From: Craterostigma plantagineum
Taxonomy: Eukaryota > Streptophyta > Magnoliopsida > Lamiales > Linderniaceae
Assembly (NCBI GenBank): GCA_027422505.1
Contig: JAPQWV010000005.1
Coordinates: 15,087,001-15,151,000 of the forward strand
Direction of reading: 5' to 3'
Length of the DNA stretch: 64,000 bases
A model generated the notes under the pieces. The model saw nothing but the letters and a program-made list of their open reading frames with translations. It made no database searches and was not told the DNA's origin. A program made the position numbers and the translations under genes. Positions 13,846 through 27,717 of the stretch are shown here, piece by piece. Within the stretch, counting starts at the first letter, position 1; the number at the start of each line of letters is the position of its first letter.

Positions 13846-16800
13846 GTCAATAATAAAATACCTAAATCAAGGACTAAGTACATAATTTTAGGTACAAAAT
13901 ACTGATATTCCTGTAGAAATTAAATGCACATTGGGGGATAACATCTAAGACTAAAATGGTTGGTTCTATCAAGCATTGTACATAATAAGAAGATTTGATC
14001 CTTACCACAAGTTAGTTTTCTAGCCACTTCACTTTCGTATACGGTTAAGTACTTGAATTCAATAATAAAATCCCTAAATCAAGGATGAAGTACCTAATAT
14101 TAGGTACATAATAATGATATTCATGTAGAAATACTTGCGAATTGGGGGAGAACATCTAAGACTAAAATGGTGGGTTCTATCAAGCATTCTACATAATAAG
14201 AACATTGATCCTCATTATCACCAAACATTAGTTTTCTAACCACTTCACTCTCGTACAAGGTTAAGTACTTGAATTCAGTAATAAAATACCTAAATCAATG
14301 ATTGAAGTACCTAATTTTAGGTCCAGAATACTGATATTCATATAGAAAATACTTGCGAATTGGGGGAAATCTAATACTAAAATGGCGGGATATATCATGC
14401 ATTCTACATAATAAGAACATTTGATCCTCATTTACACCTCAAATTAGTTTTCAAGCCATTTCACTTTCGTATACAGTCAAGTACTTGAATTCAATAATAA
14501 AATACATAAATCATTGAGTAAAATACCTAATTTTAGGTACAAAATACTGATATTCATGTAGAAAATACTTGCGAATTGGGGGAGAACATCTAAGACTAAA
14601 ATAGTGCGTTCTATCAAGCATTCTTCATAATAAGAACATTGATCCTCATTAACACCAAACATTAGTTTTCTAACCACTTCACTCTCGTACAAGGTTAAGT
14701 ACTTGAATTCAATAATAAAATACCTAAATCAACGACTGAAGTACCTGATTTTAGGTACATAATAATGATATTCATGTAGAAAATACTTGCGAATTTGGGG
14801 GAGAATATTTAAGACTAAAATGATGGGTTCTATCAAGCATTCTACATAATAAGAACATTGATCCTCATTAACACCACACATTAGTTTTCAAGTCACTTCA
14901 CTTTAGTATACGGTCAAGTACTTGAATTCAATAATCAAATACCTAAATCAAGGGCTAAAGTACCTAATTTTTGGTACAAAATACTGATATTCATGTAGAA
15001 AATACTTGCGAATTGGGGGAGAATATCTAAGACTAAAATGGCGGGTTCTATCAAGCATTCTACATAATAAGGACATTTGATCCTCATTAACACCACAAGT
15101 TAGTTTTCAAGCCACTTCACTTTCGTATACGGTCAAGTACTTGAATTCAATAACAAAATACCTAAATCAATGACTGAAGTACCTAATTTTAGGTACAAAA
15201 TACTGATATTCATGTAGAAGATACTTGCGAATTGGGGTAGAACATCTAAGACTAAAATGATGGGTTCTATCAAACATTCTACATAAAAGAACATTTGATC
15301 CTCATTAACACCACACATTAGTTTTCAAGTCCCTTCACTTTAGTATACGGTCAAGTACTTGAATTCAATAATAAAATACCTAAATCAAGGACTAAGTACA
15401 TAATATTAGGTACAAAATACTGATATTCCTGTAGAAATTACATGCACATTGGGGGAGAACATAAGACATCTAAGACTAAAATGGATTGGTTCTATCAACA
15501 TTCTACATAATAAGAACATTTGATCTTTACCACAAGTTAGTTTTCTAGCCACTTCACTTTCGTATACGGTCAAGTACTTGAATTCAATAATAAAATCCCT
15601 AAATCAAGGATGAAGTACCTAATATTAGGTACATAATAATGATATTCATGTAGAAAATACTTGCGAATTGGGGGAGACATCTAAGACTAAAATGGTGGGT
15701 TCTATCAAGCATTCTACATAATAAGAACATTGATCCTCATTATCACCAAACATTAGTTTTCTAACCACTTCACTCTCGTACAAGGTTAAGTACTTGAATT
15801 CAGTAATAAAATACCTAAATCAATGACTGAAGTACCTAATTTTAGGTCCAGAATACTGATATTCATATAGAAAATACTTGCGAATTGGGGGAGATCTAAG
15901 ACTAAAATGGCAGGATATATCAAGCATTCTACATAATAAGAACATTTGATCCTCATTAACACCTCAAATTAGTTTTCAAGCAATTTCACTTTTGTATACG
16001 GTCAAGTACTTGAATTCAATAATAAAATACATAAATCAATGACTGAATACCTAATTTTAGGTACAAATACTGATATTCATGTAGAAAATACTTGCGAATT
16101 GGGGGAGAGCATCTAAGACTAAAATGATGGGTTCTATCAAGCATTCTACATAATAAGAACATTGATCCTCATTAACACCACAAATTAGTTTTCAAGTCAC
16201 TTCACTTTAGTATACGGTCAAGTACTTGAATTCAATAATAAAATACCTAAATCAAGGACTAAGTACATAATTTTAGGTACAAAATACTGATATTCCTGTA
16301 GAAATTACATGCACATTGGGGGATAACATCTAAGACTAAAATGGTTCTATCAAGCATTCTACATAATAAGAAGATTTGATCCTTACCACAAGTTAGTTTT
16401 TTAGCCACTTCACTTTCGTATACGGTTAAGTACTTGAATTCAATAATAAAATTCCTAAATCAAGGATGAAGTACCTAATATTTGGTACATAATAATGATA
16501 TTCATGTAGAAAATACTTGTGAATTGGGGGAGAACATCTAAGACTAAAATGGTGGGTTCTATCAAGCATTCTACATAATAAGAACATTGATCCTCATTAT
16601 CACCAAACATTAGTTTTCTAACCACTTCACTCTCGTACAAGGTTAAGTACTTGAATTCACTAATAAAATACCTAAATCAATGACTGAAGTACCTAATTTT
16701 AGGTCCAGAATACTGATATTCATATAGAAAATACTTGCGAATTGGGGGAAATCTAATACTAAAATGGCGGGATATATCATGCATTCTACATAATAAGAAC

Positions 16801-17389
16801 ATTTGATCCTCATTTACACCTCAAATTAGTTTTCAAGCCATTTCACTTTCGTATACAGTCAAGTACTTGAATTCAATAATAAAATACATAAATCATTGAG
16901 TAAAATACCTAATTTTAGGTACAAAATACTGATATTCATGTAGAAAATACTTGCGAATTGGGGAGAACATCTAAGACTAAAATAGTGCGTTCTATCAAGC
17001 ATTCTTCATAATAAGAACATTGATCCTCATTAACACCAAACATTAGTTTTCTAACCACTTCACTCTCGTACAAGGTTAAGTACTTGAATTCAATAATAAA
17101 ATACCTAAATCAACGACTGAAGTACCTGATTTTAGGTACATAATAATGATATTCATGTAGAAAATACTTGCGAATTTGGGGGAGAATATTTAAGACTAAA
17201 ATGATGGGTTCTATCAAGCATTCTACATAATAAGAACATTGATCCTCATTAACACCACACATTAGTTTTCAAGTCACTTCACTTTAGTATACGGTCAAGT
17301 ACTTGAATTCAATAATCAAATACCTAAATCAAGGGCTAAAGTACCTAATTTTTGGTACAAAATACTGATATTCATGTAGAAAATACTTG

Positions 17390-19384
17390 CGAATTGGGGG
17401 AGAATATCTAAGACTAAAATGGCGGGTTCTATCAAGCATTCTACATAATAAGGACATTTGATCCTCATTAACACCACAAGTTAGTTTTCAAGCCACTTCA
17501 CTTTCGTATACGGTCAAGTACTTGAATTCAATAACAAAATACCTAAATCAATGACTGAAGTACCTAATTTTAGGTACAAAATACTGATATTCATGTAGAA
17601 GATACTTGCGAATTGGGGTAGAACATCTAAGACTAAAATGATGGGTTCTATCAAACATTCTACATAAAAGAACATTTGATCCTCATTAACACCACACATT
17701 AGTTTTCAAGTCCCTTCACTTTAGTATACGGTCAAGTACTTGAATTCAATAATAAAATACCTAAATCAAGGACTAAGTACATAATTTTAGGTACAAAATA
17801 CTGATATTCCTGTAGAAATTACATGCACATTGGGGGATAACATCTAAGACTAAAATGGTTGGTTCTATCAAGCATTCTACATAATAAGAAGATTTGATCC
17901 TTACCACAAGTTAGTTTTTTAGCCACTTCACTTTCGTATACGGTTAAGTACTTGAATTCAATAATAAAATTCCTAAATCAAGGATGAAGTACCTAATATT
18001 TGGTACATAATAATGATATTCATGTAGAAAATACTTGTGAATTGGGGGAGAACATCTAAGACTAAAATGGTGGGTTCTATCAAGCATTCTACATAATAAG
18101 AACATTGATCCTCATTATCACCAAACATTAGTTTTCTAACCACTTCACTCTCGTACAAGGTTAAGTACTTGAATTCAGTAATAAAATACCTAAATCAATG
18201 ACTGAAGTACCTAATTTTAGGTCCAGAATACTGATATTCATATAGAAAATACTTGCGAATTGGGGGAGATCTAAGACTAAAATGGCGGGATATATCAAGC
18301 ATTCTGCATAATAAGAACATTTGATCCTCATTAACACCTCAAATTAGTTTTCAAGCCATTTCACTTTCGTATACGGTCAAGTACTTGAATTCAATAATAA
18401 AATACATAAATCAATGACTGAAGTACCTAATTTTAGGTACAAAATACTGATATTCATGTAGAAAATACTTGCGAATTGGGGGAGAACATCTAAGACTAAA
18501 ATAGTGCGTTCTATCAAGCATTCTTCATAATAAGAACTTTGATCCTCATTAACACCAAACATTAGTTTTCTAACCACTGCACTCTCGTACAAGGTTAAGT
18601 ACTTGAATTCAATAATAAAATACCGAAATCAAAGACTGAAGTACCTAATTTTAGGTACATAATAATGATATTCATGTAGAAAATACTTGCGAATTTGGGG
18701 AGAACATCCAAGACTAAAATGATGGGTTCTATCAAACATTCTACATAATAAGAAAATTTGATCCTCATTAACATCACAAATTAGTTTTCTAGCCACTTCA
18801 CTTTCATATACGGTCAAGTACTTGAATTCAATAATAAAATACCTAAATCAAGGACTAAATACATAATTTTAGATACAAAATACTGATATTCCTGTAGAAA
18901 TTACTTGCACATTGGGGGAGAACATCTAAGACTAAAATGGTTGGTTCTATCATGCATTCTACGTAATAAGAATATCTAAGACTAAAATGATTGGTTCTAT
19001 CAAACATTCTACATAATAAGAACATTTGATCTTTACCACAAGTTAGTTTTCTAGCCACTTCACTTTCGTATACGGTCAAGTACTTGAACTCAGTAATAAA
19101 ATCCCTAAATCAAGGATGAAGTACCTAATATTAGGTACATAATAATGATATTCATGTAGAAAATACTTGCGAATTGGGGGAGAACTAAGACTAAAATGGT
19201 GGGTTCTATCAAGCATTCTACATAATAAGAACATTGATCCTCATTATCACCAAACATTAGTTTTCTAACCACTTCACTCTCTTACAAGGTTAAGTACTTG
19301 AATTCAGTAATAAAATACCTAAATCAATGACTGAAGTACCTAATTTTAGGTCCAGAATACTGATATTCATATAGAAAATACTTG
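17390..19384. repeat. Higher-order repeat, 1.995-kb unit, copy 1
   Basis: Monomer variants at 17514, 17973, 18377, 18595 and 18855 all recur exactly 1995 bp later. The unit holds about nine monomers, including one lengthened by an internal 50-bp duplication. Limits are approximate: the sequences diverge just before 17390/19385. Confidence 0.8.
18924..19023. repeat. 50-bp duplication inside a satellite monomer
   Basis: The segment beginning ATCTAAGACTAAAATGG at 18924 is repeated from 18974 with a few changes, making a longer monomer. The same lengthened monomer recurs at 20919 and 24431, so the event preceded the higher-order duplication and can serve as a marker for it. Confidence 0.85.
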
Positions 19385-21379
19385 CGAATTGGGGGAGAAT
19401 ATCTAAGACTAAAATGGCGGGTTCTATCAAGCATTCTACATAATAAGGACATTTGATCCTTATTAACACCACAAGTTAGTTTTCAAGCCACTTCACTTTC
19501 GTATACGGTCAAGTACTTGAATTCAATAACAAAATACCTAAATCAATGACTGAAGTACCTAATTTTAGGTACAAAATACTGATATTCATGTAGAAGATAC
19601 TTGCGAATTGGGGGAGAACATCTAAGACTAAAATGATGGGTTCTATCAAACATTCTACATAAAAGAACATTTGATCCTCATTAACACCACACATTAGTTT
19701 TCAAGTCCCTTCACTTTAGTATACGGTCAAGTACTTGAATTCAATAATAAAATACCTAAATCAAGGACTAAGTACATAATTTTAGGTACAAAATACTGAT
19801 ATTCCTGTAGAAATTACATGCACATTGGGGGATAACATCTAAGACTAAAATGGTTGGTTCTATCAAGCATTCTACATAATAAGAAGATTTGATCCTTACC
19901 ACAAGTTAGTTTTTTAGCCACTTCACTTTCGTAAACGGTTAAGTACTTGAATTCAATAATAAAATTCCTAAATCAAGGATGAAGTACCTAATATTTGGTA
20001 CATAATAATGATATTCATGTAGAAAATACTTGTGAATTGGGGGAGAACATCTAAGACTAAAATGGTGGGTTCTATCAAGCATTCTACATAATAAGAACAT
20101 TGATCCTCATTATCACCAAACATTAGTTTTCTAACCACTTCACTCTCGTACAAGGTTAAGTACTTGAATTCAGTAATAAAATACCTAAATCAATGACTGA
20201 AGTACCTAATTTTAGGTCCAGAATACTGATATTCATATAGAAAATACTTGCGAATTGGGGGAGATCTAAGACTAAAATGGCGGGATATATCAAGCATTCT
20301 GCATAATAAGAACATTTGATCCTCATTAACACCTCAAATTAGTTTTCAAGCCATTTCACTTTCGTATACGGTCAAGTACTTGAATTCAATAATAAAATAC
20401 ATAAATCAATGACTGAAGTACCTAATTTTAGGTACAAAATACTGATATTCATGTAGAAAATACTTGCGAATTGGGGGAGAACATCTAAGACTAAAATAGT
20501 GCGTTCTATCAAGCATTCTTCATAATAAGAACTTTGATCCTCATTAACACCAAACATTAGTTTTCTAACCACTGCACTCTCGTACAAGGTTAAGTACTTG
20601 AATTCAATAATAAAATACCGAAATCAAAGACTGAAGTACCTAATTTTAGGTACATAATAATGATATTCATGTAGAAAATACTTGCGAATTTGGGGAGAAC
20701 ATCCAAGACTAAAATGATGGGTTCTATCAAACATTCTACATAATAAGAAAATTTGATCCTCATTAACATCACAAATTAGTTTTCTAGCCACTTCACTTTC
20801 ATATACGGTCAAGTACTTGAATTCAATAATAAAATACCTAAATCAAGGACTAAATACATAATTTTAGATACAAAATACTGATATTCCTGTAGAAATTACT
20901 TGCACATTGGGGGAGAACATCTAAGACTAAAATGGTTGGTTCTATCATGCATTCTACGTAATAAGAATATCTAAGACTAAAATGATTGGTTCTATCAAGC
21001 ATTCTACATAATAAGAACATTTGATCTTTACCACAAGTTAGTTTTCTAGCCACTTCACTTTCGTATACGGTCAAGTACTTGAATTCAGTAATAAAATCCC
21101 TAAATCAAGGATGAAGTACCTAATATTAGGTACATAATAATGATATTCATGTAGAAAATACTTGCGAATTGGGGGAGAACTAAGACTAAAATGGTGGGTT
21201 CTATCAAGCATTCTACATAATAAGAACATTGATCCTCATTATCACCAAACATTAGTTTTCTAACCACTTCACTCTCGTACAAGGTTAAGTACTTGAATTC
21301 AGTAATAAAATACCTAAATCAATGACTGAAGTACCTAATTTTAGGTCCAGAATACTGATATTCATATAGAAAATACTTG
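19385..21379. repeat. Higher-order repeat, 1.995-kb unit, copy 2
   Basis: Second copy of the 17390-19384 unit, with only scattered single-base differences (for example GTAAACGG at about 19932 for GTATACGG). It directly abuts copy 1, so this is a tandem duplication of a nine-monomer block. Confidence 0.8.
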
Positions 21380-21405
21380 CGAATTGGGGGAGATCTAAGA
21401 CTAAA

Positions 21406-24400
21406 ATGGCGGGATATATCAAGCATTCTGCATAATATGAACATTTGATCCTCATTAACACCTCAAATTAGTTTTCAAGCAATTTCACTTTTGTATACGG
21501 TCAAGTACTTGAATTCAATAATAAAATACATAAATCAATGACTGAAGTACCTAATTTTAGGTACAAAATACTGATATTCATGTAGAAAATACTTGCGAAT
21601 TGGGGGAGAGCATCTAAGACTAAAATGATGGGTTCTATCAAACATTCTACATAATAAGAACATTTGATCCTCATTAACACCACAAATTAGTTTTCAAGTC
21701 ACTTCACTTTAGTATACGGTCAAGTACTTGAATTCAATAATAAAATACCTAAATCAAGGACTAAGTACATAATTTTAGGTACAAAATACTGATATTCCTG
21801 TAGAAATTACATGCACATTGGGGGATAACATCTAAGACTAAAATGGTTGGTTCTATCAAGCATTCTACATAATAAGAAGATTTGATCCTTACCACAAGTT
21901 AGTTTTCTAGCCACTTCACTTTCGTATACGGTTAAGTACTTGAATTCAATAATAAAATCCCTAAATCAAGGATGAAGTACCTAATATTAGGTACATAATA
22001 ATGATATTCATGTAGAAAATACTTGCGAATTGGGGGAGAACATCTAAGACTAAAATGGTGGGTTCTATCAAGCATTCTACATAATAAGAACATTGATCCT
22101 CATTATCACCAAACATTAGTTTTCTAACCACTTCACTCTCGTACAAGGTTAAGTACTTGAATTCAGTAATAAAATACCTAAATCAATGATTGAAGTACCT
22201 AATTTTAGGTCCAGAATACTGATATTCATATAGAAAATACTTGCGAATTGGGGGAAATCTAATACTAAAATGGCGGGATATATCATGCATTCTACATAAT
22301 AAGAACATTTGATCCTCATTTACACCTCAAATTAGTTTTCAAGCCATTTCACTTTCGTATACAGTCAAGTACTTGAATTCAATAATAAAATACATAAATC
22401 ATTGAGTAAAATACCTAATTTTAGGTACAAAATACTGATATTCATGTAGAAAATACTTGCGAATTGGGGAGAACATCTAAGACTAAAATAGTGCGTTCTA
22501 TCAAGCATTCTTCATAATAAGAACATTGATCCTCATTAACACCAAACATTAGTTTTCTAACCACTTCACTCTCGTACAAGGTTAAGTACTTGAATTCAAT
22601 AATAAAATACCTAAATCAACGACTGAAGTACCTGATTTTAGGTACATAATAATGATATTCATGTAGAAAATACTTGCGAATTTGGGGGAGAATATTTAAG
22701 ACTAAAATGATGGGTTCTATCAAGCATTCTACATAATAAGAACATTGATCCTCATTAACACCACACATTAGTTTTCAAGTCACTTCACTTTAGTATACGG
22801 TCAAGTACTTGAATTCAATAATCAAATACCTAAATCAAGGGCTAAAGTACCTAATTTTTGGTACAAAATACTGATATTCATGTAGAAAATACTTGCGAAT
22901 TGGGGGAGAATATCTAAGACTAAAATGGCGGGTTCTATCAAGCATTCTACATAATAAGGACATTTGATCCTCATTAACACCACAAGTTAGTTTTCAAGCC
23001 ACTTCACTTTCGTATACGGTCAAGTACTTGAATTCAATAACAAAATACCTAAATCAATGACTGAAGTACCTAATTTTAGGTACAAAATACTGATATTCAT
23101 GTAGAAGATACTTGCGAATTGGGGGAGAACATCTAAGACTAAAATGATGGGTTCTATCAAACATTCTACATAAAAGAACATTTGATCCTCATTAACACCA
23201 CACATTAGTTTTCAAGTCCCTTCACTTTAGTATACGGTCAAGTACTTGAATTCAATATTAAAATACCTAAATCATGGACTAAGTACATAATTTTAGGTAC
23301 AAAATACTGATATTCCTGTAGAAATTACATGCACATTGGGGGATAACATCTAAGACTAAAATGGTTGGTTCTATCAAGCATTCTACATAATAAGAAGATT
23401 TGATCCTTACCACAAGTTAGTTTTTTAGCCACTTCACTTTCGTATACGGTTAAGTACTTGAATTCAATAATAAAATTCCTAAATCAAGGATGAAGTACCT
23501 AATATTTGGTACATAATAATGATATTCATGTAGAAAATACTTGTGAATTGGGGGAGAACATCTAAGACTAAAATGGTGGGTTCTATCAAGCATTCTACAT
23601 AATAAGAACATTGATCCTCATTATCACCAAACATTAGTTTTCTAACCACTTCACTCTCGTACAAGGTTAAGTACTTGAATTCAGTAATAAAATACCTAAA
23701 TCAATGACTGAAGTACCTAATTTTAGGTCCAGAATACTGATATTCATATAGAAAATACTTGCGAATTGGGGGAGATCTAAGACTAAAATGGCGGGATATA
23801 TCAAGCATTCTGCATAATAAGAACATTTGATCCTCATTAACACCTCAAATTAGTTTTCAAGCCATTTCACTTTCGTATACGGTCAAGTACTTGAATTCAA
23901 TAATAAAATACATAAATCAATGACTGAAGTACCTAATTTTAGGTACAAAATACTGATATTCATGTAGAAAATACTTGCGAATTGGGGGAGAACATCTAAG
24001 ACTAAAATAGTGCGTTCTATCAAGCATTCTTCATAATAAGAACTTTGATCCTCATTAACACCAAACATTAGTTTTCTAACCACTGTACTCTCGTACAAGG
24101 TTAAGTACTTGAATTCAATAATAAAATACCGAAATCAAAGACTGAAGTACCTAATTTTAGGTACATAATAATGATATTCATGTAGAAAATACTTGCGAAT
24201 TTTGGGGAGAACATCCAAGACTAAAATGATGGGTTCTATCAAATATTCTACATAATAAGAAAATTTGATCCTCATTAACACCACAAATTAGTTTTCTAGC
24301 CACTTCACTTTCATATACGGTCAAGTACTTGAATTCAATAATAAAATACCTAAATCAAGGACTAAATACATAATTTTAGATACAAAATACTGATATTCCT

Positions 24401-24646
24401 GTAGAAATTACTTGCACATTGGGGGAGAACATCTAAGACTAAAATGGTTGGTTCTATCATGCATTCTACGTAATAAGAATATCTAAGACTAAAATGATTG
24501 GTTCTATCAAGCATTCTACATAATAAGAACATTTGATCTTTACCACAAGTTAGTTTTCTAGCCACTTCACTTTCGTATACGGTCAAGTACTTGAATTCAG
24601 TAATAAAATCCCTAAATCAAGGATGAAGTACCTAATATTAGGTACA
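21406..24646. repeat. 3.2-kb satellite segment repeated from ~15900-19140
   Basis: Offsets of 5506-5507 bp link 16455 to 21961, 17514 to 23020, 18377 to 23883 and 18855 to 24362. This larger duplication therefore contains parts of the 1995-bp unit inside it. Some units are shared three times (17973, 19968 and 23479), which shows amplification at several scales. Limits are approximate. Confidence 0.75.
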
Positions 24647-26419
24647 TAATAATGATATTCATGTAGAAATTACTTGCGAATTGGGGGAGAACATCTAAGA
24701 CTAAAATGATGGGTTCTATCAAGCATTCTACATAATAAGAACATTGATTCTCATTATCACCAAACATTAGTTTTCTAACCACTTCGATCTCGTACAATGT
24801 TAAGTACTTGAATTCAGTAATAAAATACCTAAATCAAGGACAGAAGTACCTAATTTTAGGTCCAGAATACTGATATTCATATAGAAAATACTTGCGAATT
24901 GGGGGAGATCTAAGACTAAAATGGCGGGATATATCAAGCATTCTGCATAATATGAACATTTGATCCTCATTAACACCTCAAATTAGTTTTCAAGCAATTT
25001 CACTTTTGTTTACGGTCAAGTACTTGAATTCAATAATAAAATACATAAATCAATGACTGAAGTACCTAATTTTAGGTACAAAATACTGATATTCATGTAG
25101 AAAATACTTGCGAATTGGGGGAGAGCATCTAAGACTAAAATGATGGGTTCTATCAAACATTCTACATAATAAGAACATTTGATCCTCATTAACACCACAA
25201 ATTAGTTTTCTAGCCACTTCACTTTCATATACGGTCAAGTACTTGAATTCAATAATAAAATACCTAAATCAAGGACTAAGTACATTATTTTAGGTACAAA
25301 ATACTGATATTCCTGTAGAAATTACTTGCACATTGGGGGAGAACATCTAAGACTAAAATGGTTGGTTCTATCAAGCATTCTACATAATAAGAACATTTGA
25401 TCCTTACCACAAGTTAGTTTTCTAGCCACTTCACTTTCGTATACGGTCAAGTACTTGAATTCAATAATAAAATTCCTAAATCAAGGATGAAGTACCTAAT
25501 ATTAGGTACATAATAATGATATTCATGTAGAAAATACTTGCGAATTGGGGGAGAACTAAGACTAAAATGGTGGGTTCTATCAAGCATTCTACATAATAAG
25601 AACATTGATCCTCATTATCACCAAACATTAGTTTTCTAACCACTTCACTCTCGTAAAAGGTTAAGTACTTGAATTCAGTAATAAAATACCTAAATCAATG
25701 ACTGAAGTACTCAATTTTAGGTCCAGAATACTGATATTCATATAGAAAATACTTGCGAATTGGGGGAGATCTAAGACTAAAATGACGAGATATATCAAGC
25801 ATTCTGCATAATAAGAACATTTGATCCTCATTAACACCTCACATTAGTTTTCAAGCCATTTCACTTTCGTATACGGTCAAGTACTTGAATTCAATAATAA
25901 AATACATAAATCAATGACTGAAGTACCTAATTTTAGGTACAAAATACTGATATTCATGTAGAAAATACTTGCGAATTGGGGGAGAACATCTAAGACTAAA
26001 ATAGTGCGTTCTATCAAGCATTCTTCATAATAAGAACTTTGATCCTCATTAACACCAAACATTAGTTTTCTAACCACTGCACTCTCGTACAAGGTTAAGT
26101 ACTTGAATTCAATAATAAAATACCGAAATCAAAGACTGAAGTACCTAATTTTAGGTACATAATAATGATATTCATGTAGAAAATACTTGCGAATTTGGGG
26201 AGAACATCTAAGACTAAAATGATGGGTTCTATCAAGCATTCTACATAATAAGAACATTGATCCTCATTAACACCACACATTAGTTTTCAAGTCACTTCAC
26301 TTTAGTATACGGTCAAGTACTTGAATTCAATAATCAAATACATAAATCAAGGGCTAAAGTACCTAATTTTTGGTACAAAATACTGATATTCATGTAGAAA
26401 ATACTTGCGAATTGGGGGA

Positions 26420-27389
26420 AGTAGCCTCATTCACTTGCAAATGGGTGATCAATCCCGGTTTACCTATTCTTATTGTTTGAGCGAAGCCATGTTTTTGCGG
26501 AATGGAATAGCCCGAGATATAAAAAAATGGCAAATCTACACATAAATCCCTATACCCCAAAGTCTCTATCAACTAACTCCCCTCCCACCATATGTTTATC
26601 ACTAAACTCCCCATTTTAAACATTTATATCACATACCTACCTAATGGACAAATATACCCTTGCAAAATATAAATATTACAAAATATCCAATTGAATACTG
26701 AGAACGACAAACAACAGAGGAGAACGACGGAGCTTCTACTTCACCTCCGTACAACGACCAGAGAACGAGAGAGGAGAACGAGCAAGCTTCGAGTTACGAG
26801 TAATCTTCGGCATGCAGCAAGTTACGAGTAATCCCGTACTGTAAACTTTTTAAATTTTTTGATTTTTATGTGGAATTTTTGGTTAATGTAGAGACTAGGG
26901 CTTCGATAGTTGCATTTCTTGAAGGATTCCATGCCGGGCTATGTTTAATTTTTTTTATTACGACTCGAATTTGTGGTTTGTTGCAAGAACTAGGGTTTAA
27001 TTTTTGGTTTTTCGATTTGGAGTCATGATATCGTTCAAATTAGGGTTTGTTAGCTTCTATTTTCCCGTTCGATGTAAAGGTACTGGCATTTGTGACTGTA
27101 TTGGTACGAGTTTTGGTTTTTTCTAGGTATAATATTTGAATTGGTACTGTTTGTATATGTTTTTTGGTACCGCATTACATAATTAATGGTACTGTAAATT
27201 CATTATTTGATTAATTGGTTTTTGTCTCATTCAGAAATGGCACAGAAATTGAAACATTCACCGACTCAAGAAAATCAAGAAATAATTACGAGATGACATC
27301 ATGGTGTCAATCAATCTTTTCAGAGAGACGATGATGAAACTAATGCCCTTAATGACGGAGGAACATAAAAAAACTCTGAAAGCAAACAA
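26420..27389 (+). other. Non-satellite stretch resembling a truncated 5' transcription-unit end
   Basis: Unrelated to the satellite. It has AT-rich sequence, then a purine-rich stretch (about 26700-26830), then a T-rich section that ends in a splice-acceptor-like TCTCATTCAG at 27226-27235. The next ATG (27238) opens a frame of only about 19 codons (MAQKLKHSPTQENQ then stop). This could be the 5' UTR, leader intron and start of a host gene or MULE-type element cut off by the LTR at 27390. I do not recognise the encoded peptide, so this is inference. Confidence 0.25.
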
Positions 27390-27717
27390 TGTTCTACACT
27401 TTCTTGGAGATTGTGGGTCTTAGAATATCCAACTAAACTAACGAAGAACGATTTTACCACGACTTAAATATGGAAGAATTGAAATGCGTGGGGTGCGTGT
27501 GTGCGTGTTCTTGAGAGGTGTAAGGAGCGTCTCTTACAAAAACTATTTCTCTGTATTTCTTACACACACAAGACCTCTAACTCTCTTACTTGGGCCCTTG
27601 TAAGCCCATTACTAATAAAAGCTTATTGGGCTTTACAAAGTAAAAGCCCAGTTTACTTAAATAATTACAAGACTAAGATAACTAATTTAATTAAACACAA
27701 TAAATTAATTCCTAACA
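27390..27717 (-). mobile_element. LTR (328 bp), minus strand, gag-only retrotransposon family
   Basis: Read on the minus strand it starts TGTTAGGAATTAAT and ends GTGTAGAACA (TG..CA). It is preceded by a purine tract, AAAGGAGGAGAT. Length and start resemble the 325-336 bp LTRs at 48354, 56276, 57353 and 62585, which also begin TGTTAGGAAT after GGGGGAGAT. No 5' half or second LTR of this copy is visible. The AACAA preceding 27390 would be the candidate target-site duplication on that side. Confidence 0.7.

Larger units (their letters stand above)
1..26419. repeat. Satellite array, about 120 monomers of ~216 bp
   Basis: Head-to-tail copies of a 210-220 bp AT-rich monomer fill the whole interval. 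The landmark TCAAGTACTTGAATTC recurs at about 11, 222, 439, 656, 872, 1092, 1312 and so on to the end. Each monomer also has a dyad near GTACCTAA..TTAGGTAC, a G5 run (GAATTGGGGGAG) and a CATTCTACATAATAAGAAC block. Most monomers contain an EcoRI site, so EcoRI digestion should give a ladder. Variation is by substitution and small indels, with monomer types shared between distant positions. No transposon interrupts it. The window starts inside the array, so its full length is unknown. Centromeric, pericentromeric or subtelomeric location cannot be decided from sequence. Confidence 0.97.

Noticed and set aside
254..26280. Dozens of 60-74 codon minus-strand frames ending LLNSST in the satellite
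   Set aside because: They follow the monomer period, which is close to a multiple of three. Every one ends at the stop in the TCAAGTACTTGA palindrome and none extends beyond a monomer. No promoter or codon signal; treated as repeat by-products.
1..26419. CRISPR-like regularity
   Set aside because: The repeats are whole 216-bp monomers with no unique spacers, in a plant nuclear context.
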